IMG/VR virus record: IMGVR_UViG_3300008448_000639
Coordinates: 1-24,010 of that record
Strand: one strand, 5' to 3'
DNA: 24,010 bases
Source of the DNA: a virus
Shown: piece by piece, positions 13,267 through 21,540 of the stretch
Layout of the letters: each line of letters opens with the position of its first letter
Position numbering within the stretch: position 1 is the first letter of the stretch
Notes under the pieces: generated by a model
What the model saw: only the letters and a program-made list of their open reading frames with translations
Told to the model about the DNA's origin: nothing
The model's database searches: none
Made by a program: the position numbers and the translations under genes

Positions 13267-15069
13267 TTATATTGATCTTATAATTGTTTTCATTGTCCAA
13301 CCACCAGTAGTAGCACTTCCAGTTAATGCAAAATTACCACCAACTCTAAATACACCAAATGACAATCCTGCAGTAGTACCAAACGCTGTTGTAGTTGTCT
13401 CTGAATAGTTTACTGCCGATCCTGACCACACTGCCATTACTTGGCCTGCTCTTGCATTTGAACCAGATCGAATTACATACTCAAACCAAGCTCCATCATA
13501 CGATGCTGTTGGAATAGAATACACTGTAAACTGGCCAGATGCTGTTACAATTGTTTCTTGCGTGGTAAGTAACGCTTGATATCCAGGTTTACCAAATGTT
13601 ATATTGTTGTCAGAAGTGACTTCTAAAATCGGGTTACCTGATTGATTATTAACGCTAAATAGTGAACCTGAGAATGTATCGTATACAGAAAATAATTCTC
13701 CTGCACCTCCTTGTATTTTAAGTAATGGGTTAGCAGAGCCTGAATCGTATATTGTTAAACTTCCAGTAATAATTGCTGAACCTGAGAATGGGAATGCTGC
13801 TCCACCACCATTTAAAGCAAATGATGCTGTAAGAGCATAGGAAGATGATAATACTGAATTAGCTCCATTTGGTCCAAATATATTTGAAGCGGTTATAAAT
13901 GAAGCAGTTGCTGCCGTACCAAATAAACTACCTGTTATACCTTGAGTTACTGTTAAAGATCCTGTTACTTCTGTATTGCTATTTATACTAACTGTAGTTC
14001 CATCATCTGATACATTTGAGCTAGTGATATGTTCACCTAAATCCCCTGCTTGTCCTTTGGTTAGTCTGTTAGCAGTAATTGTAATTTCATTTCCAACATT
14101 ATTAAATGTTTGGGGGCCCATTATTAAAACAGAACTAGTAACAGGGGAGCCAGCAGTTTGTTGATGAATAAAAATCCATTGATCATTTACTGAATCAAAA
14201 AGCAAAGAACCAGATATTATAGGAGATGAACCTGAGTCTGCTACTGCGATACCTCCAAACCGCAATGGTGATATATTAGTGTTAAGTGTTATAATATTGG
14301 TTCCAACATTAAGTTGAGATGATGTAATATAAGTAATAGAGGATGTTGTAGCTGTTAAATTAGTAACAGATAAATTACTAATATTAGCTGAACTTGCTGT
14401 AATAGACCCAGATATATTTAGGCTGCCAGTTATACTAACATTTTGTTGTAATGGGTTAACGAATGATGCAGTAGAAGCAAATGAAGCTGAGGTTGCTGTT
14501 GCTGCGTTTCCAGTGATGGATCCATTAAAAGTTCCACTATCCCAATTCAATACCGAACCACCACCAGAATCAAATAATTGTCGTGTTTGCCAATCCACCG
14601 ATGATATACTACTTGTATCTTGTAAATACCTATTAACCCAATCAACAGACGTATTTGCTGTATTATCTGTTAGTAGTCTATTCTCCCAATCAATAGATTG
14701 AACTGAAGTTGCATCAATAACCTGGTTATTTAGCCAATCTATTCTAATATCACTCGCATCATCTTTTAATTGTCTATTACCCCAATCTACACTTGTATTA
14801 TTTGTAGTAGTATCTAGTAACGCTAAGCTACCCCAGTCTACTGTTGGTGTGTTGTTGGTTAATAAATGTCCGGTACTACTTTTAATACCATACGTTGATC
14901 CAGATACGGTTAGTGATCCAGTTATAATTAATGATCCTGTTATAAGAGCTGATCCGGTGTATGGGAATGCTGAACCACCACCACCGTTTAAAGCAAATGA
15001 TGCAGTAGCTGCAAATGAAGCACTTTCTGCATTTATTAAAAAACCATTTATTTTACTTATATTACTCAT
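13267..15069 (-). CDS. Tail fibre protein with DW repeats (600 aa)
   Basis: The 600-residue product shares its make-up with the preceding fibre. Residues 13-55 contain ASFAATASFALNGGG and the cassette FPYTGSALITGSL. Residues 75-180 hold about seven 16-residue repeats with the pattern DWxNRxLxD (examples VDWGNRQLKD, IDWENRLLTD, VDWVNRYLQD). A beta-rich middle follows (SPLRFGGIAVADSGS, then VNDQWIFIHQQTAG). A second FPFSGSAIITGSL cassette is at about 425-440, and a compact C-terminal domain at about 480-600 ends WTMKTIIRSI. This is the layout of a trimeric beta-structured shaft with a receptor-binding tip. Its ATG overlaps the previous stop by 4 bases (ATGA), so translation is coupled to the 799-residue fibre. 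No chaperone-type autoprotease motif was seen. Confidence 0.83.
   Translation of the reverse strand: MSNISKINGFLINAESASFAATASFALNGGGGSAFPYTGSALITGSLIITGSLTVSGSTYGIKSSTGHLLTNNTPTVDWGSLALLDTTTNNTSVDWGNRQLKDDASDIRIDWLNNQVIDATSVQSIDWENRLLTDNTANTSVDWVNRYLQDTSSISSVDWQTRQLFDSGGGSVLNWDSGTFNGSITGNAATATSASFASTASFVNPLQQNVSITGSLNISGSITASSANISNLSVTNLTATTSSITYITSSQLNVGTNIITLNTNISPLRFGGIAVADSGSSPIISGSLLFDSVNDQWIFIHQQTAGSPVTSSVLIMGPQTFNNVGNEITITANRLTKGQAGDLGEHITSSNVSDDGTTVSINSNTEVTGSLTVTQGITGSLFGTAATASFITASNIFGPNGANSVLSSSYALTASFALNGGGAAFPFSGSAIITGSLTIYDSGSANPLLKIQGGAGELFSVYDTFSGSLFSVNNQSGNPILEVTSDNNITFGKPGYQALLTTQETIVTASGQFTVYSIPTASYDGAWFEYVIRSGSNARAGQVMAVWSGSAVNYSETTTTAFGTTAGLSFGVFRVGGNFALTGSATTGGWTMKTIIRSI
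14530..14847 (-). repeat. Seven-unit DWxNRxLxD coding repeat (48-base period)
   Basis: Residues 75-180 of the 600-residue fibre repeat every 16 residues (17 at two units), each beginning with V/I-D-W and continuing with xxRxLxD. The DNA copies are diverged, so it is an old repeat; the unit is probably one rung or turn of a fibre shaft. Confidence 0.75.
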
Positions 15070-17465
15070 ATTTCATACCAGTCGTTAGATGGGTTAAATT
15101 TCATTATCCAATAATCAGGGTTTGATGTGCTATTATAGTACATATGACCTACTACTCTTACATATCCTGAGATGGGTTTGGTTGTGGTAAATGTTGCAGC
15201 AGAACCAGTCAAGTATACAGGCATACCATAAAAGTTACTTCCACTTACAAAAGGTGTTGTATCCCCATATCCAGATGCTGTTGTAACTGTGATTATTCCT
15301 TCTGTTAGAATTTGTCCTTTGTTATACGGCTCTACACAGATTCCTAAAAGTTTTGTAGTGGTGTCAGTTGTTTGATCTGATCGCTTCCAAATACCATCTG
15401 TGTCTAAAAATACAGGATTAGATGCTGTTACTGCTAAGTCTACGTTCGGGTTAACAGTTATAATATTACCAGCAACGTTAGTGCTTAAACCAAAAACTTG
15501 AGTTTGAGTAAAATTATTCTGAGCATCTAGTGATAAATTTTCAATAGTAGGTCGATAGTTAGTTATACTATAGCCATTACCACCACTGTAATCTATAATG
15601 TTATTATTGTTTTGATCATTCATGAACCTACTAGCCCAATCAACTGATACATTAGCTGCACCGTCGGTAAGGTATCTTCCTTCCCAACTGGTTGATTGAT
15701 TACCGGCAGAATCGTATGTAGCGCGTGATTCCCAATCTATACTAGAAACAGAAATACCACTTCCTCCTGGGGCTCCGGAGTCACTCATTAGCCTGCTATT
15801 CCAGTTTAGAGATGCACTTTCATTGGTATCTGTTAAATCTCTAGACGACCAATTTATAGATGAGGATTGATTTACATCATATGAAATACGACTGTTCCAC
15901 TCTACAGATCTAGAAAAATTTGTATCTATTAATTGCCTATTGCCCCAATCAATCGATCGAGTTGTATTACTATCAATAGCATATAAGTTTCGCCAATCTA
16001 ATCTTGTAGAACCGTTAGCAGCACTTAATAGTCTATTTGCCCAATCAACACTTGAACTACTATTTGTACCATATAAAGTTCGTACATTTGTGTTTAGATT
16101 ATTTGTTCCGTTTCCATCTATTACAGATAGACTACCAGTTACGCCTAATGATCCGGTTATACGAGCTGAACCTGTGTATGGGAATATTGCTGATGGGGGT
16201 ACATATGATGCTGTTAAGGCAAATGATGATGTGACAGTAAGTGTGTTAAACTTTGGATTATATAATCCATCTCTATCAGCGGCAATTAGTTGCGTAGACC
16301 CAGTATTTGCTACAAATGCTATATGAAACTGTGCATTAACATCACTAGCATCGGCTATGTTAGCTGCTGAACTGGTAATTGCAAATGAAGCTGATAATGC
16401 TTGTGTAGCATATGAGGCTGTTCCAAGTAAACTTCCGGTAAATGAAGTTGCTGTTAATGAACCTGTTAAACCATATGAACCTGATAATTGTTTTGTGTTT
16501 TCCCAAACTTGAGAACCACTATCCCACACTAATAAATCTCCAGTAGATGCACTAGTAATTAAAACATCATGTAATTCCCCAATTTCATATCCATTTTGGA
16601 TATCAATGTATATAATACCGTTAGTAGCTTGTGTAATGGTTTTACCTAACCGTACTTCATGTAATGGTGAAAGAGGAGGAACACTTGTATATTGGCCACT
16701 TGATGACAAATATAAAGAAGTACCAGGAGGAAATGCATTTGTGTTTATATCTCGAATCAATCCATTAGTAACAGCATATCCGGTTTGGCTACTGTTGATA
16801 TCTTGAGCTATAATACCTATAGTAGTTGCACTTGATGAATCATCAGTCCAAGATGCGGTAGCAAATGTGGGTCTATTGCCCGATTCTCCATTAATATAAA
16901 CAACTGAGCCTTTTGTTAAAGTAAATGAATTAACATTTCGCCCCCGTATTACACTTTGATGACCTATTTCAAGTTCAAAGTTATTTACGTCTGTATCTAA
17001 TTGGAGTGTTTTTGTATCATCTGTCCAATGTAAACGACCTGTGTTAAATGCTGGTTCTGCAGGTAACAAAGTAAAATCAATGTAATCTACAGTTGAAATA
17101 TATGATTGGGTAACAAGTAAAGAACCTGTTATAATTACGTTTTGATTTAATGGATTTACATATGATGCTGTCAATGCATATGAAGCACTTGTAACGGTTA
17201 AAGATGAAATATTAACATTAAATGTACTTCCGTTACCTTTTGTAAATGTTAAATTTGGGTCTGAAAATGAAGCTGTTGTTAACAATGAACCTGTGTTAGT
17301 AGTTCCACCTCCACTTCCACTTGCTGTAAATTCTTTTACAACATTACCTGATCCTGAACCATAAAATAGCCTTCCATCGGTTACATTAATTGCTAATTCA
17401 CCTTGTACTAGTGAAGAAGGAACACTTCCTGAATTTGCGCTATTTCTTGTTATTATTGTGCTCAT
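15066..17465 (-). CDS. Large tail fibre protein with DW repeats (799 aa)
   Basis: The 799-residue product begins with a virion-attachment-type N-terminus common in phage fibres: MSTIITRNSANSGSVPSSLV, then QGELAINVTDGRLFYGSG. Residues 59-105 are the module GSLLTTASFSDPNLTF, with VNISSLTVTSASYALTASYVNP, shared with the small gene at 18652. Residues about 165-300 form a compact beta domain (NVNSFTLTKGSVVYINGESG, ATTIGIIAQDINSSQTGYAV, NGYEIGELHDV). Residues 470-627 hold about nine DWxNRxLxD repeats, and 640-799 a C-terminal domain with KLLGICVEPYNKGQILTEGI and YVRVVGHMYYNSTSNPDYWI. A repeat-built shaft with a distal tip is the natural reading. The motif TAATATTTATAATTA ends 5 bases or fewer from the ATG. 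The next fibre gene overlaps it by 4 bases. Confidence 0.85.
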   Translation of the reverse strand: MSTIITRNSANSGSVPSSLVQGELAINVTDGRLFYGSGSGNVVKEFTASGSGGGTTNTGSLLTTASFSDPNLTFTKGNGSTFNVNISSLTVTSASYALTASYVNPLNQNVIITGSLLVTQSYISTVDYIDFTLLPAEPAFNTGRLHWTDDTKTLQLDTDVNNFELEIGHQSVIRGRNVNSFTLTKGSVVYINGESGNRPTFATASWTDDSSSATTIGIIAQDINSSQTGYAVTNGLIRDINTNAFPPGTSLYLSSSGQYTSVPPLSPLHEVRLGKTITQATNGIIYIDIQNGYEIGELHDVLITSASTGDLLVWDSGSQVWENTKQLSGSYGLTGSLTATSFTGSLLGTASYATQALSASFAITSSAANIADASDVNAQFHIAFVANTGSTQLIAADRDGLYNPKFNTLTVTSSFALTASYVPPSAIFPYTGSARITGSLGVTGSLSVIDGNGTNNLNTNVRTLYGTNSSSSVDWANRLLSAANGSTRLDWRNLYAIDSNTTRSIDWGNRQLIDTNFSRSVEWNSRISYDVNQSSSINWSSRDLTDTNESASLNWNSRLMSDSGAPGGSGISVSSIDWESRATYDSAGNQSTSWEGRYLTDGAANVSVDWASRFMNDQNNNNIIDYSGGNGYSITNYRPTIENLSLDAQNNFTQTQVFGLSTNVAGNIITVNPNVDLAVTASNPVFLDTDGIWKRSDQTTDTTTKLLGICVEPYNKGQILTEGIITVTTASGYGDTTPFVSGSNFYGMPVYLTGSAATFTTTKPISGYVRVVGHMYYNSTSNPDYWIMKFNPSNDWYEI
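15585..16058 (-). repeat. Nine-unit DWxNRxLxD coding repeat (48-base period)
   Basis: Residues 470-627 of the 799-residue fibre carry about nine units such as VDWANRLLSA, IDWGNRQLID and VDWASRFMND, mostly 16 residues apart. One unit is stretched to 23 residues by a Gly/Ser insertion (GAPGGSG). The same repeat type occurs in the next gene. Confidence 0.75.
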
Positions 17466-17480
17466 TAATTATAAATATTA
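17466..17480 (-). promoter_or_regulatory. Late promoter-like motif before the 799-aa fibre
   Basis: Coding strand TAATATTTATAATTA at 17480-17466, directly followed by the ATG. It overlaps the stop codon of the upstream 88-residue gene. Confidence 0.52.
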
Positions 17481-17744
17481 AAAAGTGCCTCCATCTATGA
17501 TACCAACAAAGTAAGAAGCAGTCACGGAATTTGTTACCGAAATGCTTCCTGTTATGGTTTGATTTCCAATAAAAATGTTTGAACCTGTGGTTGCAAATGA
17601 TCCTGTATCTATAGCAGGGGAACCTGAAATGTTAATGTTAACTAGTGAGCCTGTACCATCATAGACAAAGGTTCCATCTGTTTGAAGGACCCTTTGGTAT
17701 GTATTTTCTATATTTTGACCTGTAAAATCAAAAGGCCCAGCCAT
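17478..17744 (-). CDS. Small fibre-like protein ending in GGTF
   Basis: The 88-residue product starts MAGPFDFTGQNIENTYQRVL and then QTDGTFVYDGTG, a beta-type head, followed by fibre-type repeats (NQTITGSISVTNSVTASYFV) and the ending GIIDGGTF. The 100-residue protein encoded at 18652 also ends in GGTF after a TASY segment. The N-terminal part (ENTYQRVLQTDGT) resembles the start of other phage fibre proteins that begin with a query to the virion surface, but no family name can be given. It is the last gene of the neck operon, 9 bases after the 182-residue unknown and 12 bases before the large fibre start. It may be a fibre connector or a remnant of a longer fibre; the intact start and coupling argue for a working gene. 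Confidence 0.68.
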   Translation of the reverse strand: MAGPFDFTGQNIENTYQRVLQTDGTFVYDGTGSLVNINISGSPAIDTGSFATTGSNIFIGNQTITGSISVTNSVTASYFVGIIDGGTF

Positions 17745-17753
17745 AACTTATTT

Positions 17754-18302
17754 TTAGATTAATGTTTGAATAATACCTTCGATTATTCTGCCTTTTTCAC
17801 CATCACTTATTTTGTTTACTTTAAGGTAAGAAGCTATAATGTTGTTTACTTTAGCTTTATTTGAAGCCATATTATTAACATTAATATTTTCTTTTACAAG
17901 CATTTTTGATAAATTTTGTATATGATCTCCAACTTTAATATTTCTAACCGTTACCCCTGTTTTTGTTTCGGTAAGTGTTGATTTGTTTGTTTGAGATTTT
18001 ACTTCTACGGTTACTTTTCTAGCAGTTTCTACCTCGAAATCTGATTCCCAAGGTGTAAAATACGTATCGTCTGCTATAACTTCAAGCCTTATTTTACCTT
18101 TTGTTGATTCTTCTAAAAGATTTTTTAATTTTTTAATTGGAACCGTACATTTTCCACTAGAATCAATTGTACCTTTAAATAAAAGGTTTAAATTATCTGA
18201 TTCTACTATTAAACGGGCTTGGCTGTTTTTAACAGAAGCACCCTCCAATGAAATAGAACATTCAAAAAGTTCTTGTTTGTCTGTGTATAATGTATACATC
18301 AT
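17754..18302 (-). CDS. Conserved phage protein of unknown function (182 aa)
   Basis: The 182-residue product begins MMYTLYTDKQELFECSISLE. Residues 15-95 look like a beta-sandwich: ASVKNSQARLIVESDNLNLL, FKGTIDSSGKCTVPIKKLKN and GKIRLEVIADDTYFTPWESD, then FEVETARKVTVEVKSQ. The C-terminal half is a linker with Thr/Lys and then a helical part (VNNMASNKAKVNNIIASYLK, ISDGEKGRIIEGIIQTLI). I believe homologues are widespread in environmental T4-like phages, but I know of no function. Two consecutive ATG codons are possible starts (18302 or 18299); the first overlaps the upstream stop by 4 bases (ATGA). Its position between gp15-like and fibre genes suggests a head-tail joining or fibre-attachment protein. 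No signal peptide. Confidence 0.72.
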   Translation of the reverse strand: MMYTLYTDKQELFECSISLEGASVKNSQARLIVESDNLNLLFKGTIDSSGKCTVPIKKLKNLLEESTKGKIRLEVIADDTYFTPWESDFEVETARKVTVEVKSQTNKSTLTETKTGVTVRNIKVGDHIQNLSKMLVKENINVNNMASNKAKVNNIIASYLKVNKISDGEKGRIIEGIIQTLI

Positions 18303-18652
18303 TTATTAATTTTAATCTCTACTCCTAGCACTTCTTTAGCCACTAGTTTTACGTCTGTTATACGTATTTGACGTTTTAGTACCTCTTTGGTTTCTTTATA
18401 TTCTACACCTTCAACTTTACATAAAAGTTTGATAAACTTTTTCTTTTTTTCTTGGTTTTTATCAAAATATTTTGTAAGGGTTCCACCTCCTCCTTGTACA
18501 ACTCTAATTATTTCAATAATTAAAGCACAATCATCCCATAAATTTGTTCCCGTAACATTTTCGTTTGGGGGGTATGTTTTCCCATCTGTTGGATTAACAG
18601 CATTCCAATTAAAATTGGCAGTATTCCATTGAAAAGGTATCCTAGTTGACAT
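18299..18652 (-). CDS. Conserved phage protein of unknown function (117 aa)
   Basis: The 117-residue product is highly basic in its second half. It begins MSTRIPFQWNTANFNWNAVN, with repeated Trp/Asn, then NLWDDCALIIEIIRVVQGGG and the flexible GGGGTLTKYFDKN. A helical Lys-rich stretch follows (QEKKKKFIKLLCKVEGVEYK, then ETKEVLKRQIRITDVKLVAK), ending VLGVEIKINK. I do not recognise a family name, but the glycine stretch plus KKKFIKLLCKV pattern recurs in T4-like phage neck/tail regions as I recall. Start and stop overlap both neighbours (TAATG upstream, ATGA downstream), so it is translationally coupled inside the neck operon. Charge suggests contact with nucleic acid or an acidic partner; this is inference. 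Confidence 0.7.
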   Translation of the reverse strand: MSTRIPFQWNTANFNWNAVNPTDGKTYPPNENVTGTNLWDDCALIIEIIRVVQGGGGTLTKYFDKNQEKKKKFIKLLCKVEGVEYKETKEVLKRQIRITDVKLVAKEVLGVEIKINK

Positions 18653-18954
18653 TAAAATGTTCCTCCGTTTATGTATGAAGCTGTAGCAGCATTAGTAACT
18701 GTTAAACTTGAAATGTTAACATCAAACGAACCTCCATTCCCTTTTACAAATGTTATATTAGGGTCTGAAAATGAAGCTGTTGTAAGTAATGAGCCTGTGG
18801 CTACAGACCCAGAAGAAGGTGGCACATCATCTATAGTAATATAACCTGCATCATTTATAAATTGAGAAACATTACTTCCAGAAACAACAAAATCTTTAAA
18901 CTTACTATATTGCCAGTTATAATTATACTTTTTATCTTGAGTAAAATCTGCCAT
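18652..18954 (-). CDS. Small fibre-module protein ending in GGTF
   Basis: The 100-residue product starts MADFTQDKKYNYNWQYSKFK, followed by DFVVSGSNVSQFINDAGYIT. Residues 50-95 are a near copy of a module in the 799-residue fibre: GSLLTTASFSDPNITFVKGN with GGSFDVNISSLTVTNAATAS, ending YINGGTF. The ending is shared with the 88-residue protein at 17478. The module seems to be an interchangeable piece of fibre shaft. As it sits between neck genes with one-base overlaps on both sides (TAATG), it is expressed with them and is probably a virion component, perhaps a whisker or collar decoration. The role is inference; the repeat relation is directly visible. Confidence 0.7.
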   Translation of the reverse strand: MADFTQDKKYNYNWQYSKFKDFVVSGSNVSQFINDAGYITIDDVPPSSGSVATGSLLTTASFSDPNITFVKGNGGSFDVNISSLTVTNAATASYINGGTF

Positions 18955-19850
18955 TATAAAGAACCTGTAGTTTCAAATCCAATTATTACTTGGGCTTTAC
19001 TGTTATATTTTTTAATAGCTGTAACTTGTTTTTGAATATTATCAGGGATAACATATCCTTTAATAGTTAAAGTAAAATTAGCTTTTGCTATTCTATTAGT
19101 TGTGTCTGTGATTTCAATAGGGGTACTATATGAACTAATAGTAGCCATAAATTTAAATCTTTCTGGGTTTCCCCAGTATGAATCTGAAGCATAGTTAATG
19201 GCTTCAATTATTTTATTTAATTGGGATACATAATATGTTTGAATAGCACAGGTATAACTTAAGGTTACATAATCAGGGATTATATTAACTATAAATTGTT
19301 CTACAGGAATTCTATTATTAAGAACTTCAAAATTAGAATATGAATTTTTTGGGTTATATACTTTTTTCCAAGAAGTATATAAATTAGGATAGTTTGCATC
19401 TAATTTATTCCCTAAAGAACGAACTTTATCTATGCTTTCTCTTTTAAACATAATTAATGGGGCCATAATAGCACCATTTTTATCTTTATAATACCCATCT
19501 TTTTGTGTTGATTTCCATCTTTCAGGAGAACCATATATTATAGGAACTTCAATTCGATCTCCATTTTGATAAACATATGGACGGATTACATTTTGAAAAT
19601 AATACATTATAGATTCATCTATATCTTCAAATCCTATAGTAAAAGGTTTTGTAGTATCCCCTTTAAATGACATTTGTTTAGAACGATTAAAGTCAATTCC
19701 ACTTTGATCATCTGAGGTAAATTGATTAAAATCTGAAGGGGTATTAGGATTACCATATGATTCTCCGGATTCGGGGAAAACATAAGGTTCTATCTGTTCA
19801 TTAGATATTTGCCTTTGAGACTTTGGGTTTGGTTTTCTTTTTTGAGGCAT
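18954..19850 (-). CDS. Neck/tail completion protein, gp15-like (tail sheath stabilizer)
   Basis: The 298-residue product has a polar N-terminal extension (about 60 residues, with NRSKQMSFKGDTTKPFTIGF following). It then resembles T4 gp15: DESIMYYFQNVIRPYVYQNG and the strand EVPIIYGSPERW (residues about 101-112; gp15 has VPITYASKEHF). Later come APLIMFKRESID and, in the second half, TLSYTCAIQTYYVSQLNKII, matching the IFTRYEDDMFQIVEQI region, then FKFMATISSYSTPIEITD and ANFTLTIKGYVIPD near the end. In T4, gp15 caps the tail and joins it to the neck. It is the third gene after gp13-like and gp14-like genes, the T4 order. The match is by motif and order only, so the exact name is less certain than the neighbourhood. 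Start and stop are coupled to both neighbours. Confidence 0.68.
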   Translation of the reverse strand: MPQKRKPNPKSQRQISNEQIEPYVFPESGESYGNPNTPSDFNQFTSDDQSGIDFNRSKQMSFKGDTTKPFTIGFEDIDESIMYYFQNVIRPYVYQNGDRIEVPIIYGSPERWKSTQKDGYYKDKNGAIMAPLIMFKRESIDKVRSLGNKLDANYPNLYTSWKKVYNPKNSYSNFEVLNNRIPVEQFIVNIIPDYVTLSYTCAIQTYYVSQLNKIIEAINYASDSYWGNPERFKFMATISSYSTPIEITDTTNRIAKANFTLTIKGYVIPDNIQKQVTAIKKYNSKAQVIIGFETTGSL

Positions 19851-19853
19851 ATC

Positions 19854-20363
19854 TTATAATCTTTCTCTAGTAATTTGTACTCTATCTGCCGGAACATAAT
19901 GTGCTGTGCATATTATAGAAAGGTTATATCCAAAATTTTCTAATCCTGGGTTTAAAGGATTTTCATTATATGGATAATCAGGGTCTTTTCCAACAAATAA
20001 TTGGTTGTTATTTACATTATTTAATTCCCAATATGAATCATACCACATCACAATATCTCCAACTTCAGGTAACACATTGGCTTCAACTAAGTCATCTCTA
20101 AGAAATCTAAAAGTCATTGGTCTATCAACAGTTACACCAAAATCATCTACTGGGCTAGAAAAATCACCTCTTTCAACTAGCATATTAAGTAAAACAGGTT
20201 CTTCATAATATCTTGCCCCTGATGCTTCACCATAAATGTTAATTTTAGTTTCATTGGCTTTTAATTGGTAAAAAACACATTGTTGAGTAATAATATCCCA
20301 AAGTAACTCACGATTTACATGTCTAAATAATGATATGTCCCTAGCGCTGCCAAATAATGCCAT
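19854..20363 (-). CDS. Neck protein, gp14-like
   Basis: The 169-residue product resembles the T4 gp14 type of neck protein. RELLWDIITQQCVFYQLKAN is followed by NIYGEASGARYYEEPVLLNM (residues 42-61), VTVDRPMTFRFLRDDLVEAN, and GDIVMWYDSYWELNNV at 102-117, comparable with GDLIYFPMDNSLFEINWV of gp14. It is shorter than the T4 protein (256 residues), ending soon after CTAHYVPADRVQITRERL. Neck proteins close the portal vertex of the filled head and form the tail attachment site. The gene follows the gp13-like gene after one base and is followed 3 bases later by the gp15-like gene. The order strongly supports the call; sequence support is limited to recognisable blocks. Confidence 0.68.
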   Translation of the reverse strand: MALFGSARDISLFRHVNRELLWDIITQQCVFYQLKANETKINIYGEASGARYYEEPVLLNMLVERGDFSSPVDDFGVTVDRPMTFRFLRDDLVEANVLPEVGDIVMWYDSYWELNNVNNNQLFVGKDPDYPYNENPLNPGLENFGYNLSIICTAHYVPADRVQITRERL

Positions 20364-20364
20364 C

Positions 20365-21516
20365 TTATCCTATATAAATTACCATTGGTACATCACCTAA
20401 AATATTTTTTTGACTAACTGCTTCTGCTGCTTTATTTTCTAATAAAGTTTTACGAGAAGTTGTATCAAAATATGCTCTTAAACGTTCAATTAAAGCTGTT
20501 TTTTCAGAAGTTGCAGCTGTAATTAAATCTCCTTGGTTTAAAGTTACTTCAGCTCCAGGGATTGGGACTGTTTGATATTTTCCTCTTACATATCCTAAAA
20601 TTTCTTTAACTATTGCTAAAGCATATTCAAAAACCCACGAACGACCAATTGAATTTATTTGGGAATAAACGGGGTTATCATATGGGACATTGGAAGCATT
20701 GGTTATAAGGTCTTGGCCATTGTTATCCACGTAAGGATAATTAGCTTCAGAAAGTATAACATATTCAAAATGTAATTCTCTAATTCCTCCTCCTCTTGGG
20801 ATTGGGAATATTCTTAATACATTATTAACAAGTTCAAAAGTATATTGTGATTTACGAATTTGATCATTAAGTTCAATTGCTTGAATTTTTTGTAAATCAT
20901 AATTTATAGGCATTAACATAAAGTTAATAGCAGGAGAATATGAACCCCACCCAAAACTATCTAACATTTGCATCATTCCTGTACCTGTACCTGCGTATGG
21001 GTCAAAATAACGTGTAATAGCAGGTGATGCTTCGTAAAATATTCGCTTAATTTCAATTCTACCTTGAATACCTTGATCAAGAGACCATTGTTTCATATCA
21101 TAGTCTTGGACAGATGCTGTTAATGGTATTGATCCGGTATGCCAAGTTACTGTACCTCCAACTCCTGCTTCAGTGCCATATTGGTTAGAAAGTAAAATTA
21201 CATTTGACAAATTGGGTTGAACTAGTTGATTATTCCCAGGAACAATAGTTGTAGGAGATCCTTGAAGTGTTAATAAATTTTCTGCTATTTGATATGCATA
21301 CACTTCATTTCCGTAAGTTGTAATAGCATCTTCAAGAGCAGCATAAAAATTTAAATCTTGTAATTCAATTTCAACTAAAGGATATCCCAATCTGCGTGAA
21401 GCAAAAATTGCAAATTTATCAGCATCTGCTTGAAATTGCGGATCATTGTCGTAAAACCCAAATGGTGTTTCTCCGGGTTGAAATGAACTTGAGCCAGGCC
21501 AAATTGGAATATTCAT
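20365..21516 (-). CDS. Neck protein, gp13-like
   Basis: The 383-residue product has GFYDNDPQFQADADKFAIFA, then RRLGYPLVEIELQDLNFYAA (residues 41-60) and LEDAITTYGNEVYAYQIAEN. The FxxRRLGxPxVEIE helix-strand followed by an acidic EDAI helix is the mark of the gp13-like head completion family. Later parts are YFDPYAGTGTGMMQMLDSFG, PINYDLQKIQAIELNDQIRK and the beta segment LRIFPIPRGGGIRELHFEYV. In T4, gp13 with gp14 completes the neck after DNA packaging. The protein is longer than T4 gp13 (309 residues), as is common in divergent relatives. It starts the neck operon: the promoter-like motif CATATTTATAATAAAC ends about 15 bases before its ATG and directly follows a strong terminator. Confidence 0.7.
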   Translation of the reverse strand: MNIPIWPGSSSFQPGETPFGFYDNDPQFQADADKFAIFASRRLGYPLVEIELQDLNFYAALEDAITTYGNEVYAYQIAENLLTLQGSPTTIVPGNNQLVQPNLSNVILLSNQYGTEAGVGGTVTWHTGSIPLTASVQDYDMKQWSLDQGIQGRIEIKRIFYEASPAITRYFDPYAGTGTGMMQMLDSFGWGSYSPAINFMLMPINYDLQKIQAIELNDQIRKSQYTFELVNNVLRIFPIPRGGGIRELHFEYVILSEANYPYVDNNGQDLITNASNVPYDNPVYSQINSIGRSWVFEYALAIVKEILGYVRGKYQTVPIPGAEVTLNQGDLITAATSEKTALIERLRAYFDTTSRKTLLENKAAEAVSQKNILGDVPMVIYIG

Positions 21517-21527
21517 AATTTCTAGTT

Positions 21528-21540
21528 TATTATAAATATG
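21528..21540 (-). promoter_or_regulatory. Late promoter-like motif between terminator and gp13-like gene
   Basis: Coding strand CATATTTATAATAAA starts one base after the T8 tract of the strong terminator and ends about 11 bases before the gp13-like ATG. This is the best evidence that the motif is a promoter, as no other site remains. Confidence 0.68.

Noticed and set aside
14530-16058. CRISPR-like array at the 48-base repeats
   Set aside because: Repeat units are in frame, diverged and coding, without unique spacers of constant length or adjacent cas genes.
15940-16326. Plus-strand open frames of 128 and 65 codons opposite the DW repeats
   Set aside because: They are reverse readings of low-complexity fibre sequence; every other real gene in the block is on the minus strand.
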